A program made the translations under genes and the position numbers. The notes under the pieces are model-generated. The model made no database searches and had not been told where the DNA came from. It was given only the letters and a program-made list of their open reading frames with translations. 64,000 nucleotides of DNA, from assembly GCA_016872775.1 (NCBI GenBank), contig VGZA01000002.1:124001-188000 (forward strand), read 5' to 3'. How positions within the stretch are numbered: the first letter of the stretch is position 1; each line of letters begins with the position of its first letter. This document shows, piece by piece, positions 9,192 through 16,777 of this stretch. The stretch is from Planctomycetota bacterium. Lineage in GTDB: Bacteria; Planctomycetota; Planctomycetia; Pirellulales; Pirellulaceae.

Positions 9192-9701
9192 ATGGACACG
9201 AGCAGGACGATCGGCACAATCCACGACAATGCGGTGGCGATCGCCATTCGCGAGCTGGCGCTCGATCAAATTCTGGACTATTCCGCCAGCGAGTCGCGGG
9301 CGGAAATCGGCGGGTTCTTGATCGGCGAGGTGCGCGGGTCGGGAAAAGTGGTGGTCGTCGATCATTTTTTGCCGGCGGAACATACCCGATCGCGGGCCGG
9401 GTCGGTGACCTTCACGCACGAGACCTGGACGACGTTAACGCGGCAATCGGCGGAGCTGTTTCCTGGAAAACGGGTGGTTGGATGGCATCATACTCATCCC
9501 GGCCTGGGCGTCTTTCTTTCCGCCTACGACCTTTTCATCCATCGAAATTTTTTTCGCGAACCGTGGCAGATCGCCATGGTGGTCGACCCGCGCGCGCGGG
9601 AATTGGGTTTTTTCCATTGGCGGAACGGTGACGTGCACGATTGCGGGTTCCTCTGCCTGACCGAATCGCCATCGACCACGTCGGAATCGGTACCCTCATG
9701 A
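9192..9701 (+). CDS. JAMM/MPN-domain peptidase (deubiquitinase-like), cytosolic
   Basis: A 169-residue single-domain JAB/JAMM metalloprotease. The zinc site is complete: E38 (AEIGG), H100-T-H102 (HTHPG), S110 and D113, matching the HxH-x7-S-x2-D signature. In related prokaryotic clusters such enzymes mature the Ubl or cleave the isopeptide bond, and either would fit here since the Ubl appears to need trimming. It has no membrane segment, unlike its paralogue at 10882, with which it shares FTHxTW, HTHP and the GVFLS core. A TTG 12 bases upstream is an alternative start. The stop overlaps the E1 start by four bases (ATGA), showing tight coupling. Confidence 0.93.
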   Translation: MDTSRTIGTIHDNAVAIAIRELALDQILDYSASESRAEIGGFLIGEVRGSGKVVVVDHFLPAEHTRSRAGSVTFTHETWTTLTRQSAELFPGKRVVGWHHTHPGLGVFLSAYDLFIHRNFFREPWQIAMVVDPRARELGFFHWRNGDVHDCGFLCLTESPSTTSESVPS

Positions 9702-10885
9702 CACTGGTTCTCGACGATGACGATCGCTATTCCCGCTTCCAGTTGATTTCCTGGTGGGATCAGGCCCGGCTCAGCCAGGCGCGCGTGATGGTTGTCGGTG
9801 CCGGAGCATTGGGCAATGAGGTGCTGAAGAACCTGGCGTTGGTCGGCGTGGGAACAGTGATCGTGGTCGATTGTGACCTGATTGAGACGTCGAATCTGAC
9901 TCGATCCGTCTTATTCCGTCGGCGTGATTGTGGCCGGGCCAAGGCGATCGTGGCGGCCGAAGCAGTGGCGGACCTCAACCCCGATGTTCGCGCGATCCCA
10001 ATTGTGGGAAATGTCATCACCGCCGTAGGCTTGGGCCTGTTCCGTGCCATGGACGTTGTGGTCGGCTGTCTGGACAATCGCGAGGCGCGATTGTGGGTGA
10101 ATCGAGCATGCTGGCGCGTGGGCCGACCCTGGGTCGACGGAGGGATTCAGGAGATCAGCGGCGTCGTCAAAGTCTTCGTACCGGAGCAGGGGCCGTGTTA
10201 CGAATGTGCGATGACGGAAAACGACTACCGACTAATTAATTTGCGTTACAGTTGCCCCCTGCTGCCACGCGAGGAGATCCTCGCCGGGAAAGTCCCCACC
10301 GCGCCGACCATCGCCTCGGTGATCGCCGGGTGGCAGGCCCAGGAGGCGTTGAAGATTCTGCATGGGATGCCGGTCGATCCCGGCACGGCGATGGTGTTCA
10401 ACGGTGCGGCAAACAACTTCTATAAGACGCGGTTGCCTTGGCGCGACGACTGCCTCAGCCACGAACGGTTCGATGCCCCGCGAGCGACTAATCTCCGCTG
10501 CGGTGATCCGGCTTCGCGGTTATTCCAATCGATTCGAGCCGCCGAGAAGTTACCGGTCGAAGTTCCGCTGACACTGGCATTAGAGCGGGACCTGGTGGAG
10601 TCGGTGTATTGCGAGCGATGTTCGCGGGTCGTACGCGTGCTGCGCCCGGCGTTTGAAGTCGCCTCCCACCTGGCCCGATGTGAAACCTGCGGAGAACCGT
10701 CCAAACCGAAGATCACGCACCTGGTTCCCGAGTCGTCGTCGCTGGCGGAACTCACACTGGCCGAACTGGGAGTCGCTCCGTTCGATCTGGTGCGAGTACG
10801 CGGTGCCGATCGGGAATTCGTGGTTGAATTGACCGCCGATCAACACGCGGTCTGGCCGGGAGGCGAACGGCACGCGACACCATGA
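9698..10885 (+). CDS. E1-like Ubl-activating enzyme (ThiF/MoeB/UBA fold)
   Basis: A 395-residue adenylating enzyme. The Rossmann nucleotide site GAGALG is at 34-39. The Asp/Arg residues of the ATP site follow (VDCDLI, then LTRSVLFRRRD), and then CLDNREARLWVN. C167-x2-C170 (PCYECAM) supplies one half of the usual zinc site. C186 (YSCPLL) is a candidate catalytic thioester Cys. Beyond the core, a segment with C305-x2-C308 and C328-x2-C331 looks like a zinc ribbon, followed by about 60 residues that may serve as a UFD-like E2-recruiting domain. It overlaps both flanking JAMM genes by four bases, so stoichiometric expression is expected. It should adenylate the Ubl C-terminus and pass it to C102 of the E2. 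Confidence 0.94.
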   Translation: MTLVLDDDDRYSRFQLISWWDQARLSQARVMVVGAGALGNEVLKNLALVGVGTVIVVDCDLIETSNLTRSVLFRRRDCGRAKAIVAAEAVADLNPDVRAIPIVGNVITAVGLGLFRAMDVVVGCLDNREARLWVNRACWRVGRPWVDGGIQEISGVVKVFVPEQGPCYECAMTENDYRLINLRYSCPLLPREEILAGKVPTAPTIASVIAGWQAQEALKILHGMPVDPGTAMVFNGAANNFYKTRLPWRDDCLSHERFDAPRATNLRCGDPASRLFQSIRAAEKLPVEVPLTLALERDLVESVYCERCSRVVRVLRPAFEVASHLARCETCGEPSKPKITHLVPESSSLAELTLAELGVAPFDLVRVRGADREFVVELTADQHAVWPGGERHATP

Positions 10886-12261
10886 ACGACGAAATTCAAT
10901 TCGGCGACGTGGAGCAACAGCCGCCGCGCGTGCGGCGGAGGCCCGACCAGGATCGGCACTTCGCGGCGGCACGCGTGGGGACAACGCCGGGAACGCAGGC
11001 GCCACACGGCGATGCGAGCGACACCGAGCTGCCGATCTTCGTCGATCTGGACACCATGCGCGAAATGGAAGACCACGCCCGAACCGACCCGACGACCGAA
11101 CTGGGCGGCGTGCTCCTGGGAGGCACATTTGAAGACGAATCGGGACGCCCTTTCGTGTTCATCGTCGACAGCGTGCGGGCCCGCCATGTCGAAACCAGCC
11201 GCGGCAGTATCAAATTTACGCACGATACCTGGTCGGCGATCACGGAAGAACGCCAGCAATTCGATCCCGAAATGGCGATGGTCGGTTGGTACCACACGCA
11301 CCCGGCCTGGGGGGTGTTTCTTTCCGGGATGGACATGTTCATCTGCGACAATTTCTTTAACAAACCGCTGGACGTGGCGCTGGTCATCGACCCTTGCCGC
11401 GCCGAGCGTGGGTGGTTCCAATGGACGGGCAATCCCCGCGAACGGATTCGGCGCACGAGCGGGTTCTTCCTGACCACCTCCCGTTGTCGCCAGGATGAGT
11501 TGGAAAACTACATCAGGTATCTGGAAGGGAGCATCACGATGCCCATCGATTCCCGCAGCGGTTCATCGCCCGGCGGCCTTCCGCCGGTGATTCATCTGTC
11601 TGGAGAGCGCAGCACGACGACGATGACGATGACGATCGCCGTGCTGGGGATGCTGACGATACAGACCCTGTTTCTGGGACTGCTGGGTTGGCGGATGATC
11701 TCGATGCAGGAATCCGAGGGCGGCAGGGAACTGGCCGCGGCGGTGAAGGCAATCGGCGAATCACGTGTCACCGAGGCACGGCGAGACGGCCAGGCCGAGT
11801 TGTTGGATCGCGTGGTCTCAGAATTGACACAGGCTCCCTCCGGCTCCTTTCGCACGATGACGGAACTGCAGCAGCGGAATGAGGAATTGTCCGCCGCTCT
11901 CCGCGGACAATTGTCCCGCGAGCGGGAATTGAGTGGCCTGAACCAGGAACAGGCGGACCAACTGGATAAACTGGCGAAGCTGATCGACGCGCAAGCCAAA
12001 GAAAGCCGGGAAAAGCAGGACCGCTTCCAGTCTCGAATCGACGCACAAGCGGAAGAACTGGCAAAACAGCGTAAGCTCCGCGGTGACGGCGTCGGTGACG
12101 GCGAAGGTGCGGATGCAGCCGAAGCCCGCTGGTATCAGAACTGGAGTTGGTACTCGATCACGATCAGTTTCGCGCTGGGAGCCGTGGTCACGGCGGCCGC
12201 GTCGATTTGGCGCCGCGCATCCTCGGAAAATGCTCTCTCCGCCAAGGATCTTGATTCCTGA
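10882..12261 (+). CDS. Membrane-anchored JAMM peptidase with coiled coil
   Basis: A 459-residue protein. A JAMM domain (about 48-200) has all ligands: E73, H138-Y... reading HTH at 138-140, S148 and D151. A first transmembrane segment lies at about 248-272, a Glu/Gln/Lys-rich coiled coil at about 325-400 and a second transmembrane segment at about 423-443. With two membrane passes the catalytic N-terminus and the short C-terminus would be on the same side, presumably the cytoplasm, leaving the coiled coil across the membrane. It is a paralogue of the soluble JAMM enzyme encoded just before the E1. A membrane-tethered deconjugase suggests that targets or regulation are at the membrane. It overlaps the E1 stop by four bases. 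Confidence 0.92.
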   Translation: MNDEIQFGDVEQQPPRVRRRPDQDRHFAAARVGTTPGTQAPHGDASDTELPIFVDLDTMREMEDHARTDPTTELGGVLLGGTFEDESGRPFVFIVDSVRARHVETSRGSIKFTHDTWSAITEERQQFDPEMAMVGWYHTHPAWGVFLSGMDMFICDNFFNKPLDVALVIDPCRAERGWFQWTGNPRERIRRTSGFFLTTSRCRQDELENYIRYLEGSITMPIDSRSGSSPGGLPPVIHLSGERSTTTMTMTIAVLGMLTIQTLFLGLLGWRMISMQESEGGRELAAAVKAIGESRVTEARRDGQAELLDRVVSELTQAPSGSFRTMTELQQRNEELSAALRGQLSRERELSGLNQEQADQLDKLAKLIDAQAKESREKQDRFQSRIDAQAEELAKQRKLRGDGVGDGEGADAAEARWYQNWSWYSITISFALGAVVTAAASIWRRASSENALSAKDLDS

Positions 12262-12306
12262 ACGAACAAGCTGTTAGGTCAACTCCTCTCAGGAGAATGT
12301 GCGGCG

Positions 12307-12981
12307 ATGTCACCACGCGAACTGCGGCGGACCGCGGAACGCGATGCCCTGGAAAAGCTCCAGGCATCCAGTTCGATTTTCCGTTTCCAAGCCGACGGGC
12401 CGGCTCCCGACAGTTACCGGATGCTGTTCAACGGCAGCGGACTTTGCCGCCAGTCCGGCGCGGTCAGTCGGGTCGAGATACTCGATCACCATGCGTGGGA
12501 GCTGAAACTGCCGTCCAGCTATCCCGAAGCGCCGCCGCTGATGCGGTGGGAGACACCGGTGTTCCATCCCAATATCTCGTTCGCGGGATTTCTCGAACCG
12601 GTCGGTATCGGCATTCACTGGCTACCGGTACTGACTCTGGACGTCCTATGCGAACGGCTCTGGGATCTTGTGCGAGGCGCCTACGTCGACCTGGAGAATC
12701 CGGTGAATCGGGCTGCCGCGGACTGGTATCTGCGGCAACGTGAGTTTAACATTCCGGTCGATACCCGCCCGTTGCGAGACCTCGCGCAGGCTCGTTGCGC
12801 CAATATTTTCCGGTATCACCGCAAAGAAGGAACGGCTCGAAAATTCGAGAGTACAGCGAATCAAGACGTCTTTTTCATCGGCGAGGATTCGCCCGTGCCC
12901 GTCCTTGCGAGGCCCTTGATTTCCCCCGGGCCCGCAGGCGACGATATCCTATACATCGGTGATGATGAGAGACCGGCGTAG
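12307..12981 (+). CDS. Catalytically dead E2 variant (UEV-like)
   Basis: A 224-residue paralogue of the E2 at 8455: same N-terminal SSSIFRF, same YPEAPPLMRW, same HPNIS (HPN at 87-89) and same HW-P-L downstream. Aligned without gaps from the HPN onward, the catalytic Cys position is Glu97 (FLEPVG against IVCLGG). No other Cys is nearby, so thioester formation is not expected. This is the hallmark of UEV proteins (Mms2, Tsg101), which position the acceptor or bind the modifier. The tail holds two SUMO-interacting-motif-like stretches, DVFFIGED (187-194) and DDILYIGDDE (212-221). The ATG at 12307 follows an AGGAG at about 12 bases. Confidence 0.92.
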   Translation: MSPRELRRTAERDALEKLQASSSIFRFQADGPAPDSYRMLFNGSGLCRQSGAVSRVEILDHHAWELKLPSSYPEAPPLMRWETPVFHPNISFAGFLEPVGIGIHWLPVLTLDVLCERLWDLVRGAYVDLENPVNRAAADWYLRQREFNIPVDTRPLRDLAQARCANIFRYHRKEGTARKFESTANQDVFFIGEDSPVPVLARPLISPGPAGDDILYIGDDERPA

Positions 12982-13873
12982 GTGGAGCATGAGGGGGCTG
13001 TTTGTCTTGGGTGCCGTTTGCCCGATCGCATTTCTGGCTGCGTTGTCGATTCTATTCCTGTTCGGCCGCGTGCAGATCAAGAACGGCGGCTCGCGACTGC
13101 TGAAACGCTCGTTCCACGCCCTGGCCCGCAAATACCACGGCCACGTTCAATCGCATGGATTGTTCCGCACACCCGCAGTCCACTTCCGGCATGTTGCCTC
13201 GCATGTCGTCGTCCGCGCGGTAAGCACAGGGGGAACCGAGGCATTGCAATTCAGTTTCATCTGGCCCGATCGCGATCTGCGCATTGTGATCGGCTGCGAT
13301 GAATCGGGTGTGCGGGCAGCCGCTGCATTGCTGCCCGAATTTCCGGTTAAGCCGGCAGGCGACGGACAATCGTTTTTTTTCGTTAGGGGTGCCCCCGAAG
13401 GGTCGGTCGCAAGGTTCCTCAGTTCGGGCGTCCAGTGGAAGCTGAATTGCCTGTACCACCTGGTGCGGAAGTCACAAGTCGATTTGACGATCAGGAGCGG
13501 AGTCTTCCATCTGCGGAAGTCCGGCGCGTACCGGACGTTTCCGGATATCGAGGAGTTGACTCGTGTGGCGCTCGAGCTCCACGACCAGGCACTGTTGACG
13601 CGCAGCGTGGGGATTGAGTTCCTGGGCGCCGATTCGGTACTGCCAATCTCACTGGCGGCGGCGAAATGCCAGGTCTGTGGCGAAGCTCTCGGCGCCGACC
13701 ACGTTATCTGTCGCACCTGCAAAACGCCGCACCACCACGATTGCTGGAACTACGCTGGCTGCTGTAGCGTTTTTGCCTGCCGCGACACGCGTTATCTGAT
13801 TCCTGTCGCCGACGCGAGTTCGAATGCGGAGCAAAACGCTCCGACGATCTCGCCGTTCCGCAAGCCACGTTGA
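12962..13873 (+). CDS. Membrane-anchored RING-like (Prok-RING-type) candidate E3
   Basis: A 303-residue protein with one N-terminal transmembrane segment (about 12-34), a central domain of unknown fold (about 45-220), and a C-terminal zinc module. The zinc module reads C236-x2-C239-x10-C250-x2-C253-x4-H258-x2-C261, then a CC pair at 267-268 and C273. It contains the TPHHHDCW and GCC patterns of the bacterial RING/treble-clef families. In the context of E1, E2 and Ubl genes it is the candidate ligase that recruits the charged E2 to membrane-proximal substrates. Its start overlaps the UEV gene by about 20 bases. Tandem ATGs at 12962 and 12965 and a GTG at 12959 make the exact start uncertain. 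RING modules of this kind are not always ubiquitin-related, so ligase activity is inference. Confidence 0.88.
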   Translation: MMRDRRRWSMRGLFVLGAVCPIAFLAALSILFLFGRVQIKNGGSRLLKRSFHALARKYHGHVQSHGLFRTPAVHFRHVASHVVVRAVSTGGTEALQFSFIWPDRDLRIVIGCDESGVRAAAALLPEFPVKPAGDGQSFFFVRGAPEGSVARFLSSGVQWKLNCLYHLVRKSQVDLTIRSGVFHLRKSGAYRTFPDIEELTRVALELHDQALLTRSVGIEFLGADSVLPISLAAAKCQVCGEALGADHVICRTCKTPHHHDCWNYAGCCSVFACRDTRYLIPVADASSNAEQNAPTISPFRKPR

Positions 13874-13904
13874 ATCCGACGAGGATCGGTTGGCAAGAAC
13901 AAAA

Positions 13905-15110
13905 TCAGGCGCCGTATTTGCCCAGACGACCGGCGTTGGCCAATGCCAGGGCCATCAGGTATTTCGCCTCGAAGTGGCCCAGGCCGCCGCGAATGCAGGT
14001 CGACTCGTGGAACCGATTCTGCCCGTCGGGCCGGCAGCAGCTCGAATAGATCAAAGTCGGGACCGGATGCCAGCTATGACTGCGCAGAAAGCTCGGCGTG
14101 CTGTGATCTCCGGTGACGATCAGCACCGTCGGATCGAGGGCCGTGATGGAGGGCAGAGCGGCGTCGAGCTCTTCGATACGGTGTACTTTCGCGTCGAAGT
14201 TCCCATCTTCCCCGGTGCTGTCGGTATACTTGAAATGCAAGAAAAAGAAATCGTAGTTGTTCCATTCCTGGCGGAGCACTTGAACCTGTTCGGCCAGCGT
14301 TTGCGCATTTCCCGCAATCGACATCCCGACCAGTCGCGCTAATCCTTTGTACATGGGGTAGACCGCGATGGCGGCGGCTCGCAATCCGTAAACCTCCTGA
14401 TAGCTCGGCAGCGCCGGTCGGTTGGAAAACCCCCGCAATGTAAGACCATTCGCTTTGGGTTCCGCGGCCAGCAGATGCTGCGATTGCCGAATGAACTCTG
14501 CCGCCACCGTCGCTCCCCGCTCGCTTTCAGAGTCGATCGCGCGCGGAGCCAAAGGGCGCACACCGGTCTGTTGCGGATCGGTGTCTTTGATATTGCCGAC
14601 GAGTCCGGATCCGCGGAAGACGACGACAAACCGATGTTCCTTGACAGGTTCGACTAGCACCTCCACGCCGGGAATCCGAACCTGGCGCAGTCGCACAGCC
14701 AGGGGAGCACTCTCCTCCGACGAGATGCGTCCGGCGCGGCGATCGGAAATAGTGCCATCGGCAGCCAGCGTACAGAAATTCCCTCGAGCCGCCAGGTCTC
14801 CGGGCTGCAGCTCAAACCCGATTCCGGTGGCCTCGAGTGCTCCGCGACCAATCAGGTACCGCAGGGGATCATAACCGAACAACCCGAGATGCCCGGGGCC
14901 ACTGCCGGGGCTGATACCGGGCAAAACAGGGATACTCGCGCCTTGCACGGAACGCGCGGCGAGTGCGTCGAGGTTGGGCGTTCGGGCCGATTCCAATTCT
15001 GTCTTACCGCCGGGCGTCATCGGCAGACCGCCAAGCCCGTCGGCAACCAACATCACGATTTTGGACGTGTTAGCCACTTGCAATTCGCGGATCAGATCAT
15101 GCAGATCCAT
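13905..15110 (-). CDS. apgM: Cofactor-independent phosphoglycerate mutase, archaeal (ApgM) type
   Basis: Interconverts 3- and 2-phosphoglycerate in glycolysis. The 401-residue length and motifs fit the ApgM family of the alkaline phosphatase superfamily: metal-binding DGLGG near the N-terminus, SPGSGPGHLGLFGYDP with the likely phosphorylated Ser, the HFKYTDSTGEDG segment, TGDHSTP and the late HSWHPVP. It is transcribed convergently with the RING-like gene, leaving only 31 bases between the stops. The next gene downstream of its promoter, on the other strand, is a degenerate phosphoglucose isomerase homologue. Confidence 0.92.
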   Translation of the reverse strand: MDLHDLIRELQVANTSKIVMLVADGLGGLPMTPGGKTELESARTPNLDALAARSVQGASIPVLPGISPGSGPGHLGLFGYDPLRYLIGRGALEATGIGFELQPGDLAARGNFCTLAADGTISDRRAGRISSEESAPLAVRLRQVRIPGVEVLVEPVKEHRFVVVFRGSGLVGNIKDTDPQQTGVRPLAPRAIDSESERGATVAAEFIRQSQHLLAAEPKANGLTLRGFSNRPALPSYQEVYGLRAAAIAVYPMYKGLARLVGMSIAGNAQTLAEQVQVLRQEWNNYDFFFLHFKYTDSTGEDGNFDAKVHRIEELDAALPSITALDPTVLIVTGDHSTPSFLRSHSWHPVPTLIYSSCCRPDGQNRFHESTCIRGGLGHFEAKYLMALALANAGRLGKYGA

Positions 15111-15347
15111 CGAACATCTCCAGGAAAAGCAGTCGTCTATCGATCGAACAAACGCTTGTCGCCAACGCAGGACTGGTCACCGAATGCCACGACGACGCCC
15201 CATGGCCACTCATTGCAATCGGAATGGGTTAGTGACACAAGGGGGCAGACGCGGGCCAACGGGCCAACGGGTCCGCGGTGCATTCGGCAGAATCGGCAAC
15301 CGGCCGCCGCACTTTGCGCCTCGCGGACTTGCCGGTAAAACTCCCCT

Positions 15348-16664
15348 ATGCCCAACGCAGCCGCCCCCCAATTACTGCAGTTCGAGTTTCCGAGAATTGC
15401 GGCCGCATCGGAAGCGACGTCGGGACACCTGTCGCCGGCCGACACCGATTTCGCTGCCGCCATGGTTGCGGCACGTGCCGCCGTTGCGCGCCTGCGGGAA
15501 ACCGCGGTGAACGGGGATTCCGAATGCCCGGAACGGGAAGCGGTTCTGGGTGCTTCGCAATTGCTACAAAGCTACTCGACCGATCGGCCGTCGAGCCACC
15601 TTTTTCGACTGCTGCGACTGGCGTCACGTTTTCGCGACTCCGTCGATCGCATCCTGGTGCTGGCGAACGCCGGGCAACAGGAGCTGATCCAGGTTCTGCT
15701 TGACAGTTGCTGCGACCCTTACTTTAACCAGCTATCGCGTGGGCAACGGGGAAGCCGGCCGCGAATCACCTTGATTTCGACGCCGTTTGACGTCGATGAT
15801 GCGGAAGGAGTCGTACAATTACTCGGGAAGCACCCTGGCCAGTCCGACGTCGAATCGCAATGGGGATTGATCGCGATGCGCGAGCACGACGGCCAACCGG
15901 AACTTGATCACGCAATGGAGTTCTTTACTGAGAAACTCTGGAAACAATTTGGAACCGTGGGGCGGAGGGACCGGTGCATTGTCATTGCCCAGCCGTCGGA
16001 TCCGTGGCATGCTTCGGCGCTGCGGCAAGACTGCCAGGCGGTCGTGGAGCCGCGATATTCCCCGCTGCATCGATGGGGCGCGACGCAAATGCACGCTACA
16101 GGGATTCTGATGGTGGCGGGCCTGCTCGGTATCGATCTGGTCAAACTGCTGGCGGGCGCCAGCCACGTCGGCAGGCAGTTTCTGGATACCCAGGAGACCG
16201 AGCATCCCTCCGAACCGTTCGTTGAAGCCCAAGTCGCCTGCCGACTCTGTTCCTCCGAAGCGTTTCCCGAGTACCGCCCTGATGTACGCGCCCTGCACTC
16301 GTATGCGATCTGGTGCGAACGACAGTACCGTGCAATTCGTCGCGGGTCTGCGACCAATACAGGGATTGGCGCTGGCCAGGAGCTTGCCGGTGCGGGGCAA
16401 TCGAATCGGTTGGCGATGCGCTGCGGCCGACCGATGCAGCCAATGCCGCTGCAAACGATCGTGCATGTGGAACGGTGGAGGTACCGTGCGCCGAATCATG
16501 TCGAACTGCCGCTATCGCCGGGCCTGTTTGGTGTTACGACGGCGAGGGGATGCCGAACGACGAGAATTTGTTTACCATGCGTGCACGAGGGAACAATCGG
16601 ACAATTGTTGGCGGTCAGCCTGCTCGCGATGGCCGCCGAATTCCCGGTTCACCCTCCGGCCTGA
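15348..16664 (+). CDS. Degenerate glucose-6-phosphate isomerase homologue
   Basis: A 438-residue protein that I align by eye to bacterial phosphoglucose isomerases. CCDPYFNQLSRGQRGSRPRI corresponds to the region after the first SIS helix, QWGLIAMREHDG (from about 170) takes the place of the VISKSGGTLET-type phosphate loop, and ATGILMVAGLLGIDLVKLLAGA matches the later helix. The glycine-rich GIGGSYLG loop reads ILVLANAGQQE (from about 102) and the SKSGT phosphate contacts are lost. Isomerase activity is therefore unlikely. It may be a non-catalytic sugar-phosphate-binding paralogue or a decaying gene. The frame is intact and spans the whole family length. Identification is by pattern only. Confidence 0.6.
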   Translation: MPNAAAPQLLQFEFPRIAAASEATSGHLSPADTDFAAAMVAARAAVARLRETAVNGDSECPEREAVLGASQLLQSYSTDRPSSHLFRLLRLASRFRDSVDRILVLANAGQQELIQVLLDSCCDPYFNQLSRGQRGSRPRITLISTPFDVDDAEGVVQLLGKHPGQSDVESQWGLIAMREHDGQPELDHAMEFFTEKLWKQFGTVGRRDRCIVIAQPSDPWHASALRQDCQAVVEPRYSPLHRWGATQMHATGILMVAGLLGIDLVKLLAGASHVGRQFLDTQETEHPSEPFVEAQVACRLCSSEAFPEYRPDVRALHSYAIWCERQYRAIRRGSATNTGIGAGQELAGAGQSNRLAMRCGRPMQPMPLQTIVHVERWRYRAPNHVELPLSPGLFGVTTARGCRTTRICLPCVHEGTIGQLLAVSLLAMAAEFPVHPPA

Positions 16665-16777
16665 CGTTGCGACGATTGGGGATACGACCGTAAGCGGACA
16701 ATGTCCTGTTCCCGCACCGATTCCCCTTCCGCTCGCAAGATTGAATGACGGCCCCAACCGGCGCGGAGGATCGTTCC

